This document shows positions 17,749 through 26,062 of a stretch of DNA of 32,018 nt, in pieces. The stretch comes from a virus. Where the stretch lies: the IMG/VR virus record IMGVR_UViG_3300034375_009452, positions 1 through 32,018 of that record. One strand, given 5' to 3'. Position 1 is the first letter of the stretch. Each line of letters begins with the position of its first letter. The position numbers and the translations under genes are program-made. The notes under the pieces were generated by a model. It ran no database searches and was not told where the DNA came from. It saw nothing but the letters and a program-made list of their open reading frames with translations.

Positions 17749-19188
17749 TTAGGAGAGTTTGATAGCCATACAAGCAGGGTTGTTAGTAGTACCGCCAAAC
17801 ATACGGTCAAAACCGAGTGACTGGCTAGCAACTACCAAGCGACGCTGTTCGCGCACTTCGTAATCCTGCTCAACATTAACGCCGCGGAGACGCGGAATAA
17901 CAAAGTTAGCAGTGTTAACTGCATAAGCAATGTCATCACCAACAGCATTAGTAGTAGCAAAGTTGTCGGAAATCAGTACGGGCGAGCCATATACTGAACC
18001 GATAGCACCAACCAGCTTGGTTGCTACATCAGAACCGACATCCGTGATGTCTGCAAAACCTGCGTCTGCAATCAGGTCATAGTAACGCTCTTGTGAAACG
18101 ACATACGTGACGTCAGAAGGCGACAGACCAAACTTACCCATACCGGAACGTGCTTCCAGAAGAGCAGCAGCAGTCAAAGAACCTGTAGCAGCAGCAACAG
18201 CATTAGCAGTGCTAAGAGTTACTGCAGTAGCAAAGTTTGCAAGACCTCTAATGAGAGGAGTAGTGTTACCGTTCAGAATCATTTCATCTACTGCACGAGC
18301 GTGAGCACGGGCAACATTCTCGGTCATCATGGGAAGAAGATTTACAAGAATCTCTTCATCAATGTGATTGTCGAGGAACGTGGTAGAAATCATACGATGA
18401 GCGGTAAGTACGATTTGACCTACGTCAAACGTACCTGCAGTACCGGTACCATTTACACCATCATTAGTTACACCAGTCGTAGAACCGGTGAAACGAGCAT
18501 TCTCACCACCTTGAGAGAAGACAGCCTTTGAGGTGTCACTCTGCAGAGGAAGAATCATAGACTGAGAGTTCATGTTCAGCTCACGGAAAGCTTGTGCCAG
18601 ACGATACTGGAATTGAACTTCTTTTTCAAGAGCAGTCTGTACGCTAGTAGCGATGTTGGGCTGAGTGCCGGGATTACCTGAGTTGGGGTAGTCCATACCA
18701 GCCTTCTCAAGAGTTTCACGACCATACTTGGTGTCCCAACCTTTTTGAGTGAATACACCCAGCATATGGGCATACATCAACTCTTTTGAGTGCTTTTCGA
18801 GATCTGCTGAAGAAGCACGGTCAGCGAATACACGCTTAGACTCACGCATCTTATCGAGCTCTTCACTCTTCTCTTCAAGGTCACGCTTATATTGAGCGAT
18901 AACCTCTGCCATATTGGCATCTTTTTCAGCCAGCTTAGCTTCAACATCGGCCATCAAACGATCAGCGCCTGACTCGACACCAACCTTAATAGCTGTTTGA
19001 ACTTCAGCTTCTTGCTGAGCTTTGGCTTGGGCTTCTGCCTGGGCCTTCTCAGTGGCTTCTTGTGCTGCCTTCTCATCGGCAGCTTTTTGCTCGGCTTGCT
19101 TCATTGCAATTTTAGCAGCAGTTTCCTCTGCTACCTTCTTAGCAAAAGCTTCCAAGTCGACTTCGGGAGTTTTTACTTCTTCCGACAT
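17749..19188 (-). CDS. Nested major capsid protein from an internal start
   Basis: This in-frame product begins at ATG 19188 (MSEEVKTPEVDLEAF) inside the fused gene and has 479 residues: delta-like coiled coil (first ~120 residues) plus capsid domain. The ATG is preceded by AGGAG with a 6-base spacer (19199-19195), a better ribosome site than is visible before most genes in the window. In HK97 the protease and capsid are separate genes with a stoichiometry near 1:7. An internal start would restore such a ratio from one gene. The existence of this product is inferred from the ribosome site. Confidence 0.72.
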   Translation of the reverse strand: MSEEVKTPEVDLEAFAKKVAEETAAKIAMKQAEQKAADEKAAQEATEKAQAEAQAKAQQEAEVQTAIKVGVESGADRLMADVEAKLAEKDANMAEVIAQYKRDLEEKSEELDKMRESKRVFADRASSADLEKHSKELMYAHMLGVFTQKGWDTKYGRETLEKAGMDYPNSGNPGTQPNIATSVQTALEKEVQFQYRLAQAFRELNMNSQSMILPLQSDTSKAVFSQGGENARFTGSTTGVTNDGVNGTGTAGTFDVGQIVLTAHRMISTTFLDNHIDEEILVNLLPMMTENVARAHARAVDEMILNGNTTPLIRGLANFATAVTLSTANAVAAATGSLTAAALLEARSGMGKFGLSPSDVTYVVSQERYYDLIADAGFADITDVGSDVATKLVGAIGSVYGSPVLISDNFATTNAVGDDIAYAVNTANFVIPRLRGVNVEQDYEVREQRRLVVASQSLGFDRMFGGTTNNPACMAIKLS

Positions 19189-19803
19189 TTTGATCTCCTG
19201 TTTAACGGAATTGTCCGCTTCGTCCGGTGTTTCACTAGCTACAGATGATTTTTCATCCTTAGCCAGAGACTGACCGGCTAGATCTACACGATTGGTGAAA
19301 GTTTTCTTAAAATCATTGTATTCTTCCATAGAATCAAATGATTTTGCCAGAGAAAAAGTTGCTGCTTGGTTACAAGGTACCGATACAACTGATACTTCGA
19401 ACAATTCAGCATCCTTAATCTTTAATCCGTCAGTTTCCGTTATATAATCAGCATCCTTGACTCGGAAACCAACAGAAAAAGCTCCAAGAATGCCTTCTTT
19501 TACTAATTGCGCCACATGATCTGGCGCAGATTTAGAAATTTTTGCTTTGAGTTCCAGGCCATTTTCTGTCACTTTAAGACCTGTTGCTCTGCCAATCGGC
19601 TTATTATAATCGTGATTAAAAAGAATGATTGGATTCTTTTCAAAATTTCGAAGTCCACCTTTTGTCCATGCTTCTGCCATAATGACATCGTTTGCACGAT
19701 CCTCATCATGAGTACTTGCCATACCGCAGATATGAACGCCTCCGTCTTCATCTTCATGAAGAGCTTTAAAAGTGGACGTAAAATTAAAAACCTTATTTAT
19801 CAT
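17749..19803 (-). CDS. Fused prohead protease and HK97-type major capsid protein
   Basis: 684 residues. Residues 1-160 are a prohead protease of the HK97 gp4 type, with His64 (LFNHDYNKPIGRATGL), Ser110 (GAFSVGF) and an acidic residue near 136 (LFEVSVVSVPCNQAA). A Lys/Glu/Ala-rich coiled coil (about 206-325) looks like the scaffolding delta domain. From about 330 to 684 is the capsid domain (SGNPGTQPNIATSVQTALEK, then ...GRVN-like loops and RRLVVASQSLGFDRMFGG). Fused protease-capsid genes exist in some phages. Here a strong internal start at Met206 should also give a separate scaffold-capsid protein (479 residues). Codon choice is richer in GC than in neighbours, fitting the highest expression in the genome. 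Confidence 0.9.
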   Translation of the reverse strand: MINKVFNFTSTFKALHEDEDGGVHICGMASTHDEDRANDVIMAEAWTKGGLRNFEKNPIILFNHDYNKPIGRATGLKVTENGLELKAKISKSAPDHVAQLVKEGILGAFSVGFRVKDADYITETDGLKIKDAELFEVSVVSVPCNQAATFSLAKSFDSMEEYNDFKKTFTNRVDLAGQSLAKDEKSSVASETPDEADNSVKQEIKMSEEVKTPEVDLEAFAKKVAEETAAKIAMKQAEQKAADEKAAQEATEKAQAEAQAKAQQEAEVQTAIKVGVESGADRLMADVEAKLAEKDANMAEVIAQYKRDLEEKSEELDKMRESKRVFADRASSADLEKHSKELMYAHMLGVFTQKGWDTKYGRETLEKAGMDYPNSGNPGTQPNIATSVQTALEKEVQFQYRLAQAFRELNMNSQSMILPLQSDTSKAVFSQGGENARFTGSTTGVTNDGVNGTGTAGTFDVGQIVLTAHRMISTTFLDNHIDEEILVNLLPMMTENVARAHARAVDEMILNGNTTPLIRGLANFATAVTLSTANAVAAATGSLTAAALLEARSGMGKFGLSPSDVTYVVSQERYYDLIADAGFADITDVGSDVATKLVGAIGSVYGSPVLISDNFATTNAVGDDIAYAVNTANFVIPRLRGVNVEQDYEVREQRRLVVASQSLGFDRMFGGTTNNPACMAIKLS
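19195..19199 (-). promoter_or_regulatory. Internal Shine-Dalgarno within the protease-capsid gene
   Basis: Minus strand AGGAG followed by ATCAAA and ATG. The spacing of 6 bases is near optimal, and the site falls exactly at the boundary between the protease linker and the delta-like coiled coil. Confidence 0.78.
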
Positions 19804-20095
19804 CTTTTTTACTCTCTACTTTCTTAGCAGGTTCTTTTGGAGCTTCTTTTTTAGGCTCTTCTTTTTTAGGCGCTGCTTTCTGCTTGGGAGCAAATACTGA
19901 TTTATCCATAACTCTAACGGAATGAACAGCAGTTCTCCAGTTATAAAAAGATTTTTGAATTTGCTTAGGAGTTACAGGCTTATCAACAATGTTGCAATAG
20001 CTTTTGTAGTCAATATCCTCTGGGAGTCCCCAATCTTTAAATTGCTGTATTAATATCTTATTTACAGCTTGTCTTAATCTGTTTCGTGAAGCCAT
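19793..20095 (-). CDS. Small protein between portal and capsid, function unknown
   Basis: 100 residues. Residues 1-70 are helical and basic (NRLRQAVNKILIQQFKDWGL) and the last 30 are a Lys/Pro/Glu/Ala-rich tail (KEEPKKEAPKEPAKKVESKK) that is probably disordered. It touches the portal stop and overlaps the protease-capsid start by 11 bases, so it is translated with head genes. The position suggests a head-assembly or minor virion component. I do not recognise the family. Confidence 0.65.
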   Translation of the reverse strand: MASRNRLRQAVNKILIQQFKDWGLPEDIDYKSYCNIVDKPVTPKQIQKSFYNWRTAVHSVRVMDKSVFAPKQKAAPKKEEPKKEAPKEPAKKVESKKDDK

Positions 20096-21291
20096 TAGTC
20101 ATCATCTCCATTTTCAGTAGGTCGACCACCTTGTGATGGATCTACTGCGCTGCCAGCTATATTTTGAGGTACGCGAATTTCATCTGCATCAGGCAGTTCA
20201 TCAAAATTCATAGCAACTCTAGCTTCGTTAGGTGTTATAATTCCTGCATTTACAAGGGAAGTGTAAAAAGTTGCTTGGTCTCTCAGCTCAGGCTGTAGAG
20301 CAGGAATATCTGTAATATCTTCTCCAATATCAAATCCAAAAAATCGAGAATAAGCTTTATTTGTTTTCTTGACGATAGGAAGAATTGTTTCTAAATAGTA
20401 CATTCGCATATTTGGACGAATGTTTGCATTATTACCGGAGTCCATAAGTAACGGAGGAACTCCCAATGCTTTTAATATAATCTTTTCATTTTCAGAAATA
20501 GCTTGTTGAAAGTCTAATTCTCTAAAATTAATTTTAGAAAGCTCGTCTACTTCAATACCACCATCTAGCACTAAAGGACGCTTGCCACCTGCGTCTGGAC
20601 GGTATCGTGCTGTCCAAGATTGTATCATTCTTTCTTTATTTTTCTCAGAAAGAGTATTTGGAGATTTAATTACAAGTCCCGGGACTGCGCCGTTTCTAAA
20701 AAAGTTATCTTGAAAATCCCGCATACTTCTCATGAGACGCATTGTTCGAAGTGCGGGCTTTAATCTGGATACGCCTCGATAAATAGAATAAAAAGAATTT
20801 TCTTTTACGTGAATAATCTCACTTGGAGAAAATTTTTGCTCATTACCGTCAAAGCTGTAATGGTCTATGAAAGTCTTTTTACTTGCATGAATTGTCATCT
20901 TACTAGCAGGCAAATGGTATAAATGTACACCATCATAATAAATAAATATATTGCCGTCTAGAATGTAATCAGTAAAAAGATTTCGTCGAAAAGAGGAAAT
21001 ATCTTGAAAAGGGTTTGGCTCTTGGTTAAGTAGCTTTGCTATACGAGAGCCTTTTATTCCTTTTATAACTCCTTGTATGGGCATTTGCTCATGAACAACT
21101 GCATCAATTTCAGCACAATCATCTACAAGAATATTTACTCCACGATTTACAATCTCTAAATCTTCGTAGGCTCTTTCGTAACTATACGTATACTCCTTGC
21201 TTGGCTCGGTAGTTTTTTCGTAGTATGGCTGTATTGGATTCAGTTTTTCTTCTGTATCCTTTTTTCCAAATCCAAAGTTATACCATGCCAT
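20095..21291 (-). CDS. Portal protein, HK97 family
   Basis: 398 residues, the usual length for HK97-type portals. Diagnostic parts are an N-terminal region with IVNRGVNILVDDCAEIDA, the middle FRRNLFTDYILDGNIFIYYD, FSPSEIIHVKENSFYSIYRG, then the helix region MRDFQDNFFRNGAVPGLVIK and the C-terminal wing with ILKALGVPPLLMDSGNNANI. These fit the portal that forms the DNA-entry vertex. It overlaps the HNH gene by 14 bases and is followed directly by head genes. The C-terminus (GGRPTENGDDD) is acidic and probably flexible. Confidence 0.9.
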   Translation of the reverse strand: MAWYNFGFGKKDTEEKLNPIQPYYEKTTEPSKEYTYSYERAYEDLEIVNRGVNILVDDCAEIDAVVHEQMPIQGVIKGIKGSRIAKLLNQEPNPFQDISSFRRNLFTDYILDGNIFIYYDGVHLYHLPASKMTIHASKKTFIDHYSFDGNEQKFSPSEIIHVKENSFYSIYRGVSRLKPALRTMRLMRSMRDFQDNFFRNGAVPGLVIKSPNTLSEKNKERMIQSWTARYRPDAGGKRPLVLDGGIEVDELSKINFRELDFQQAISENEKIILKALGVPPLLMDSGNNANIRPNMRMYYLETILPIVKKTNKAYSRFFGFDIGEDITDIPALQPELRDQATFYTSLVNAGIITPNEARVAMNFDELPDADEIRVPQNIAGSAVDPSQGGRPTENGDDD

Positions 21292-21682
21292 GTTTAGTTC
21301 TCTGTATCTCTACCCAATTTTTCTGCTTGTCTGCAGTTGCTAAAGAAGGGTTTCGCCCGTATATACCATGAAGTTGTACATGATGATTATGGCACAGTGT
21401 TACGGTATGCTCGTAAAGTTCTGCCCAGTTATCTTCTATGAATTCATCTCGCCAAATGACTATATATTCGTCAATGTAATGCTCTGGGCGAGCTTTTTGT
21501 TTTTCTTGTAACCACTTCCTTAAAAGTGGCGTTAACGTATAAAAATGGTGAAAGTCTAGTGTAGTTGATTGACCACAAATATAACATTCAGTGTCTTTTT
21601 CGTATAGAGATTTTGCTTTATCTCGTATGTATTTTACAGGGTCTCTTTTTAGCCTTGAACTTTTCTTTCGGGCCTTTTTCAT
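21278..21682 (-). CDS. HNH nuclease-type protein next to terminase
   Basis: 134 residues with a zinc-binding HNH pattern: C33-x2-C36, DFHH (45-46), and C97-H-N-H-H followed by H105 (TLCHNHHVQLHG). The N-terminus is very basic (KKARKKSSRLKR). It is the first gene after a consensus promoter and lies between large terminase and portal, a usual place for HNH proteins that work with terminase in genome packaging of HK97-like phages. A free-standing homing endonuclease is the alternative, but the tight operon with 14-base overlap into the portal favours the packaging role. The leader from the nearby promoter is very short, without a visible ribosome site. Confidence 0.78.
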   Translation of the reverse strand: MKKARKKSSRLKRDPVKYIRDKAKSLYEKDTECYICGQSTTLDFHHFYTLTPLLRKWLQEKQKARPEHYIDEYIVIWRDEFIEDNWAELYEHTVTLCHNHHVQLHGIYGRNPSLATADKQKNWVEIQRTKHGMV

Positions 21683-21696
21683 ATTTTTATACCAGA

Positions 21697-21725
21697 ATTA
21701 TATAACGGGAAGGATAATTTGTCAA
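21697..21725 (-). promoter_or_regulatory. Consensus sigma70 promoter for HNH-portal-capsid block
   Basis: Minus strand TTGACA (21725-21720) and TATAAT (21702-21697) separated by 17 bases, a perfect consensus. The predicted start of transcription is about 8 bases before the HNH start codon, and the site is in the 65-base gap after the large terminase start-side block. Confidence 0.9.
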
Positions 21726-21747
21726 ACATTATTTTTGAAAAGGTGTC

Positions 21748-23052
21748 TTAAAAACTAGTTGAAGAAGTTTCAAAAGAATATAATCCGTATCGTAAAGCAT
21801 CTGCCATATGAGATGCCATATTATGCCGAGGTTTTTCTTTTGCTAAGTTAGGATTAGGGTCCCACTGGTATTGATCCAAAGAAGCAATTACTTCTTTGCA
21901 GTTCTGATCTACAATAAGTTTATCATTATCCACTATACGTTCAACATGAGCAATTCCATCAAGTACGGATTTTTTAGCATTATTAGTACTTATATCATAT
22001 TGCTGTGCAAAGTCAAATCGAGTTTGCTGAGCGGCAGAATCTATAAATATAAAATCAATGTTCCACTTATGCTGTAAACGAGAAATTTCTGCTGCATGCT
22101 GCTCTGTTGTTCTTTCACTGTTCATGTACTCATCAAGTACGTAATATGTTTCTGTTTCCCAATCATATCCAATTACACAAAAAGCAGTAGGGTCTCTGTA
22201 CCCTACGTCAAGCCCTGCAATAATTTCCATCCGAGACGTGTCAAGCTCTTCTAGATTTGCGATACACTCTTCGTGATTGAAATTCCATATCTGGCCTTCA
22301 TAAGTATTAAAGTCGGCTTCATATTCTTGCTTAAACTCAGCTTCGGACATACTTTTTCGAGCTTCCGCAATATCCGTTTCAGACATTCTCGGATTATCTC
22401 TATAAGTTGCTCGTATTGAGGCCCATTCGGAAAATTCATCACTAAATCCTCTGTGAAAGAACTTTGCAAACCAATTGTTCTTTCCTCTCGGTGTAGATAT
22501 AAAAATTGCCTTAGAATTGTCTTTGTCAAGAGTAGGACGAAGTGCTACATTAAAAGCGTCTTCTCCATCTGCTAGAGCCGCTTCGTCAAAAATAATTAGA
22601 TCATAAGAACGACCAACACAAGAATCTACTTGGTTTACAGAACCCATACGAATTGTAGATCCGTTAGTAAGTTCAATAACTTTATCTTTTGCGTTGTCTT
22701 TTGCTACCTCTAAATCAAAATGTTTAATTAGTTGTCTTTGTAAGTCGAAAGAAATCTGAGACAAGGAGTAATTGGGAGACATGATTAGAATATTAGATCC
22801 AGGTACTAAAGAAACTAGTTGCCCGATAATATTCGCTATATATGTTTTTCCTTGTCGCCTTGAAATTGAAGCAACAACGAAGCGATACTTATTATTATTT
22901 ATCGCATTTATAATTGCCATCTGAGAGGGCAGAGGACTTACGCCGAGTAGTTCAAGATATTGAGCTACTGGTAGTTTGAGAAATCTTGTCTCAGATTGTG
23001 AATCGACTAATTTTTCTGAAATTATATCAGCTCGGCTAACTTCTACTGCCAT
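21748..23052 (-). CDS. terL: Terminase large subunit
   Basis: 434 residues with both enzyme domains. The ATPase has Walker A SISRRQGKT (62-70), Walker B LIIFDEA (152-158) and coupling motif FISTPRG (184-190). The RNase H-like nuclease has the acidic residues D282 (GLDVGYRDPTA), D338 (FIFIDSAAQQ) and a third near the C-terminus in MASHMADALRYG. The protein pumps DNA into the prohead through the portal and cuts it. It is separated from the small subunit by about 4.5 kb of small and lysis genes, an unusual arrangement. Confidence 0.95.
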   Translation of the reverse strand: MAVEVSRADIISEKLVDSQSETRFLKLPVAQYLELLGVSPLPSQMAIINAINNNKYRFVVASISRRQGKTYIANIIGQLVSLVPGSNILIMSPNYSLSQISFDLQRQLIKHFDLEVAKDNAKDKVIELTNGSTIRMGSVNQVDSCVGRSYDLIIFDEAALADGEDAFNVALRPTLDKDNSKAIFISTPRGKNNWFAKFFHRGFSDEFSEWASIRATYRDNPRMSETDIAEARKSMSEAEFKQEYEADFNTYEGQIWNFNHEECIANLEELDTSRMEIIAGLDVGYRDPTAFCVIGYDWETETYYVLDEYMNSERTTEQHAAEISRLQHKWNIDFIFIDSAAQQTRFDFAQQYDISTNNAKKSVLDGIAHVERIVDNDKLIVDQNCKEVIASLDQYQWDPNPNLAKEKPRHNMASHMADALRYGLYSFETSSTSF

Positions 23053-23054
23053 AG

Positions 23055-23429
23055 CTACTGGCCTTCTACTTTGGTGGCTTCTCTATAATAAATAATTATT
23101 TCTTTTTGCTGCCGTATATATCTTCGCAGTTCTTGAAGATTATAAGCCATATTCTCATAGTCTTGAGGAGTTAGCCCAAAAATTACAAAAGTACCATCTT
23201 GCATTTTTGAAATTCTTTCAATTTGCTCCTCAAGATTTTTTTCTGTGACTACAAAAAATTCTACTTCCTGCAAATCTATTCTTTTTGGTAATTGTGGCTG
23301 ATAGATTTCCAGTGTTTTATATTCTGTAACTGTTTTTATAATCGGCTCGGGGGTTGGTAGAGGCTCAGATTTTAGAAAAGAACACCCCGATAAAAATCCT
23401 ATCATCAAAAAACTAATTGCTATCCGCAT
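23055..23429 (-). CDS. Outer-membrane spanin lipoprotein (Rz1-like)
   Basis: 124 residues with a lipoprotein signal peptide: MRIAISFLMIGFLSGC, lipobox LSGC with Cys16. A proline-rich stretch (SEPLPTPEPI) follows, then a helical periplasmic part. It overlaps the preceding TM/coiled-coil gene by 17 bases in another frame, the standard layout of i-spanin/o-spanin pairs. Spanins join inner and outer membrane at the end of infection. It is longer than lambda Rz1 (60 residues). A host with an outer membrane follows from this pair. Confidence 0.8.
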   Translation of the reverse strand: MRIAISFLMIGFLSGCSFLKSEPLPTPEPIIKTVTEYKTLEIYQPQLPKRIDLQEVEFFVVTEKNLEEQIERISKMQDGTFVIFGLTPQDYENMAYNLQELRRYIRQQKEIIIYYREATKVEGQ

Positions 23430-23835
23430 TTTCTACCTCTACACTATCTTGCTCTATGGCTTCAAACACTTCTTTTGTGCCTTTATTTATTCGTGGTTCT
23501 ATAAGTCCGGGCTTTACTCGAGCTAACTTAGTTAAACTGTGTCTTTTAAAAATAGAAAGATAGTCGTCCATGTCTGCTTGCATTTCGTTATTTTTTTCGG
23601 TTAAGTCATTAACTGCTTGCAGTTGAATTTGTAAGTTTTGTTCTGAACGCTCTCTTGCAGCTTTTTCCGCTTCGAAGGCTGCATCCAGTTTTGCAGCATT
23701 TTCTTTTAGCACTACTACATTTACTTCAAGTCTTGCAATTTTTGCCTCTGCTTTACTGACTGTAGTAGTATGATAAGCATATGCTCCGCCTGCTACAACA
23801 AGAATTAAAGGCATTGCTTTTATGAGTCCTAACAT
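23413..23835 (-). CDS. Inner-membrane spanin (Rz-like)
   Basis: 140 residues. One N-terminal membrane segment (LGLIKAMPLILVVAGGAYAY) is followed by a long coiled coil (about 28-90, rich in Lys/Glu/Ala/Gln) in the periplasm and a short acidic C-terminus (EQDSVEVENADSN). This is the usual layout of an inner-membrane spanin. It starts one base after the upstream gene stops (they share a base) and overlaps the lipoprotein gene. Confidence 0.78.
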   Translation of the reverse strand: MLGLIKAMPLILVVAGGAYAYHTTTVSKAEAKIARLEVNVVVLKENAAKLDAAFEAEKAARERSEQNLQIQLQAVNDLTEKNNEMQADMDDYLSIFKRHSLTKLARVKPGLIEPRINKGTKEVFEAIEQDSVEVENADSN

Positions 23836-24101
23836 TAGTATACTTTCCTTAAATCGTATCCAACAGGGTTTACAACTTTAATTTCATGTTTTACGCCCTC
23901 TAAGTCAACAAATATTAAATGGGTAGTACTTATTTTTTTAAGTTCTTTTGCACGATAAGTTTTTGGGTTAGTTGACTCTAGTCTTGTACCGTCCACTAAA
24001 AAACGAGTTTCACCAGGGAAAAATACAGTAAGCTCCCACTCTTCTCGAATGAGAGTTAACCACCAATGTTTAATCTTTTGGATCATGTTTACGATGTCCA
24101 T
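23835..24101 (-). CDS. Small hypothetical protein in the lysis block
   Basis: 88 residues with an N-terminal amphipathic, Trp-rich helix (MIQKIKHWWLTLIREEWELT), then beta-rich sequence (FPGETRFLVDGTRLE, TTHLIFVDLEGVKHEIKV). It overlaps the upstream DUF1353 gene by 32 bases. The first ATG (24101) and a second at 24086 (MIQKIK) are both possible starts, and neither has a strong ribosome site. I do not recognise the family. Confidence 0.6.
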   Translation of the reverse strand: MDIVNMIQKIKHWWLTLIREEWELTVFFPGETRFLVDGTRLESTNPKTYRAKELKKISTTHLIFVDLEGVKHEIKVVNPVGYDLRKVY

Positions 24102-24645
24102 TCCATGCTACAAAACCTCCGAGCCTTAATGCCCAGTATGCCAAATAATTCAATAGTTTAAAACCGTTCTGCTCAATACAAATGTCTCGAAAAAGTTTGT
24201 CCATCCATTTTTGAGTTTGAGGCCCAATAACGGTACGGTCACCTTTCATAAGTGTCCCATACTTATAGCCATAATCGTGAACAAGACCGCCCATAAGAAG
24301 GACTCCAGTGGGCGATAACCACATTGCGAGAAACTTAGGTACTGATGCACCATCAAATTGGAAACCTTTGGGAATAACATATCTTTCTCCGTCTAGAGAG
24401 AAATGAAAGTCGTCACAAATTTCCCAATGTCTTACACCAAGTAGCCACATCCAGATTGCTTTCCAAAATCCTTTATCTGCTGTTTCTATTTTTAGGGGCT
24501 TCATGTGCGGCATTTCTGAGTATTCAAAGTTTACTCGTTTCTCTCCTTGACCATCAAAAATACTTGCAATAAAACCAATTATAATAAGTGTTATAACAAT
24601 AGTCCACTGCCAAAAGGTTACTGCAAGATCAAGTATGAGGTCCAT
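24070..24645 (-). CDS. DUF1353-family protein
   Basis: 191 residues. One membrane segment near the N-terminus (about 10-31) is followed by the DUF1353 hallmarks: YVIPKGFQFDGASVPKF (about 90-105) and a His/Asp/Tyr motif GLVHDYGYKYG (about 120-130). DUF1353 proteins are common in phages next to lysis or tail genes. A peptidase-like role has been guessed, but function is not known. Here it lies between an EF-hand membrane protein and the spanins, which supports a lysis- or envelope-related task. Confidence 0.78.
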   Translation of the reverse strand: MDLILDLAVTFWQWTIVITLIIIGFIASIFDGQGEKRVNFEYSEMPHMKPLKIETADKGFWKAIWMWLLGVRHWEICDDFHFSLDGERYVIPKGFQFDGASVPKFLAMWLSPTGVLLMGGLVHDYGYKYGTLMKGDRTVIGPQTQKWMDKLFRDICIEQNGFKLLNYLAYWALRLGGFVAWNGHRKHDPKD

Positions 24646-24972
24646 TTACTTTTTACCACTCCAGGCTTGTGCTCCGAAGAATGCAGCAACTAGACCAGCA
24701 ACTGCGACAAAATATGTGGGAGCCATGTCTCCAAGAATTGCTGCGGCTTTATCAAGTTCAATAAAATCAGTTACAACAACCATTCCAGGGTACATCAACA
24801 TTCCAAACAGAGCAAACCAAGTCATGTTTCTCTGAGCATCTCGCATTGCATCTGCATCTTCAAGCTCTTTTCGCTTGAACTCCATATACATTGCATGCTC
24901 TTCTGGATCTACCTTGCCATCTCCATTTGAATCTGCTGGATGATACCCGTTTTTCTCTAGTTCTTCGTCCAT
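24646..24972 (-). CDS. EF-hand membrane protein, candidate holin
   Basis: 108 residues. The N-terminus has a complete EF-hand loop, D14-S-N16-G-D18-G19-K-V21-D22-P-E-E25, then a charged helix. Two membrane segments follow (about 50-70, MTWFALFGMLMYPGMVVV; and about 87-104, YFVAVAGLVAAFFGAQAW), ending in WSGKK. A small two-TM protein next to a spanin pair suggests a holin. The calcium-loop on the cytoplasmic or periplasmic tail is unusual. The gene directly abuts the DUF1353 gene (stop next to start). Confidence 0.7.
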   Translation of the reverse strand: MDEELEKNGYHPADSNGDGKVDPEEHAMYMEFKRKELEDADAMRDAQRNMTWFALFGMLMYPGMVVVTDFIELDKAAAILGDMAPTYFVAVAGLVAAFFGAQAWSGKK

Positions 24973-24980
24973 ATTAGTTT

Positions 24981-25757
24981 TTAGTTATCTTTCAAGATAA
25001 TATCAAAAATGGCGCCGCCACCTACATTATTCTGTGAAAGAGCTTTGACTTCTATATCAGTCTTTTCTTCAAATTTTAAAGGTACGGGATAATCATAATT
25101 AAATCCAGAAGCAAATACTCCAAATTGTCCTTTTACATTGAACGCCCCACCAAAAGGTCTTGCATACAACCTAAAGAGTGCATCATTATTTGCATCAATA
25201 GATCCATTTACTTTAAGTAAATAACCTGTCTTACCTGCAGGAATTGTATACAAGGCCATAAGAGTCTGACCTGCTCCTGCTTTTATAATTGCTTCGTCCG
25301 TGCTTCCGTTTTGAATACGAATTTCATCAAAGTTTGTTAAGCCCGTATTTGCAGTAACCATTCGTGCTCGAAAAACTCGAACAAATTGAGCCGTTGAAGC
25401 AGGTCCTCCAATAGTTAAAGTTTCAGTTACAGGATTGTAATTTTGATCTAGTCCTTGTACTTCTACAGTACCGCCATCATCAGTAGCAGGAGTATCCGAA
25501 ACAGCACTTACAACTGCTGCAGCACTGTATGCATAATCTGTAGTTCCATCCCAAATTGTTTGAAAAGTGTTTGGAATACTATCTCGATATCCAAACTTAT
25601 TAATATGAGAAAAACCTACTACATTTCCTTCTGCAATTGGAATATTTGCAGAAGCTCCAAAACTACTGATTAAGTTTGCGTCTTTGTCGGCAAGTGTTAC
25701 TACTTGTAGTGGATGGGTAGTTGCACCCTTTGTTGGAATTGTATAAGTTTTATTCAT
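24981..25757 (-). CDS. Probable virion structural protein (beta-rich)
   Basis: 258 residues from ATG 25757 (MNKTYTIPTKG). GTG/ATG codons up to 25766 are in frame, so the exact start is uncertain by three codons. It is beta-rich, with Ala/Gly/Thr/Asp, and has phrases seen in phage head-decoration or tail-surface proteins (YTIPAGKTGYLLKVNGSIDA, RLYARPFGGAFNVKGQFGVF). It follows a small basic gene with overlap. I see no enzyme motif. Structural role is an inference. Confidence 0.6.
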   Translation of the reverse strand: MNKTYTIPTKGATTHPLQVVTLADKDANLISSFGASANIPIAEGNVVGFSHINKFGYRDSIPNTFQTIWDGTTDYAYSAAAVVSAVSDTPATDDGGTVEVQGLDQNYNPVTETLTIGGPASTAQFVRVFRARMVTANTGLTNFDEIRIQNGSTDEAIIKAGAGQTLMALYTIPAGKTGYLLKVNGSIDANNDALFRLYARPFGGAFNVKGQFGVFASGFNYDYPVPLKFEEKTDIEVKALSQNNVGGGAIFDIILKDN

Positions 25758-25759
25758 CA

Positions 25760-26062
25760 TCACCACTTTACCTTATTCGCCCAGTAGGCGGCAGACATTT
25801 TGCCCTTTGCAATATTCTTTGCATGACGAGCTTTGAAAGAACGACGACGAGCAGCATATGCTTTGCTCTCACCTTTTTTCTTTGGAGAACCTTTTACGCC
25901 TTGCTGACCAAATCGAATAGTTTTAATCTTGCTGCCAACTTTTGCGACAACAACATGAGATTTTTTTGCATGACCTGGAGTTCTCTTGGGCTTATTAAAA
26001 GCAGAGACTCCAGCTCTTTTGAGAGCGGGATGTTTTTTTCTACCGCCTTTTCGTTTTTTCAT
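25760..26062 (-). CDS. Conserved basic phage protein
   Basis: 100 residues, strongly basic (many Lys/Arg/His). Recognisable phrases are ALKRAGVSAFNKPKRTPGH, KSHVVVAKVG, KTIRFGQQGVKGSPKKKGES, SFKARHAKNIAKGKMSAAYW and WANKVKW. I know this pattern from marine T7-like and other phages, where it is an uncharacterised family (I believe DUF6321). Its stop overlaps the next start region. The charge suggests nucleic-acid binding, but no function is established. Confidence 0.8.
   Translation of the reverse strand: MKKRKGGRKKHPALKRAGVSAFNKPKRTPGHAKKSHVVVAKVGSKIKTIRFGQQGVKGSPKKKGESKAYAARRRSFKARHAKNIAKGKMSAAYWANKVKW

Noticed and set aside
17693-17773. Upstream extension of the connector gene
   Set aside because: The extension is translated terminator and capsid-end sequence; the inner ATG at 17692 fits the family.
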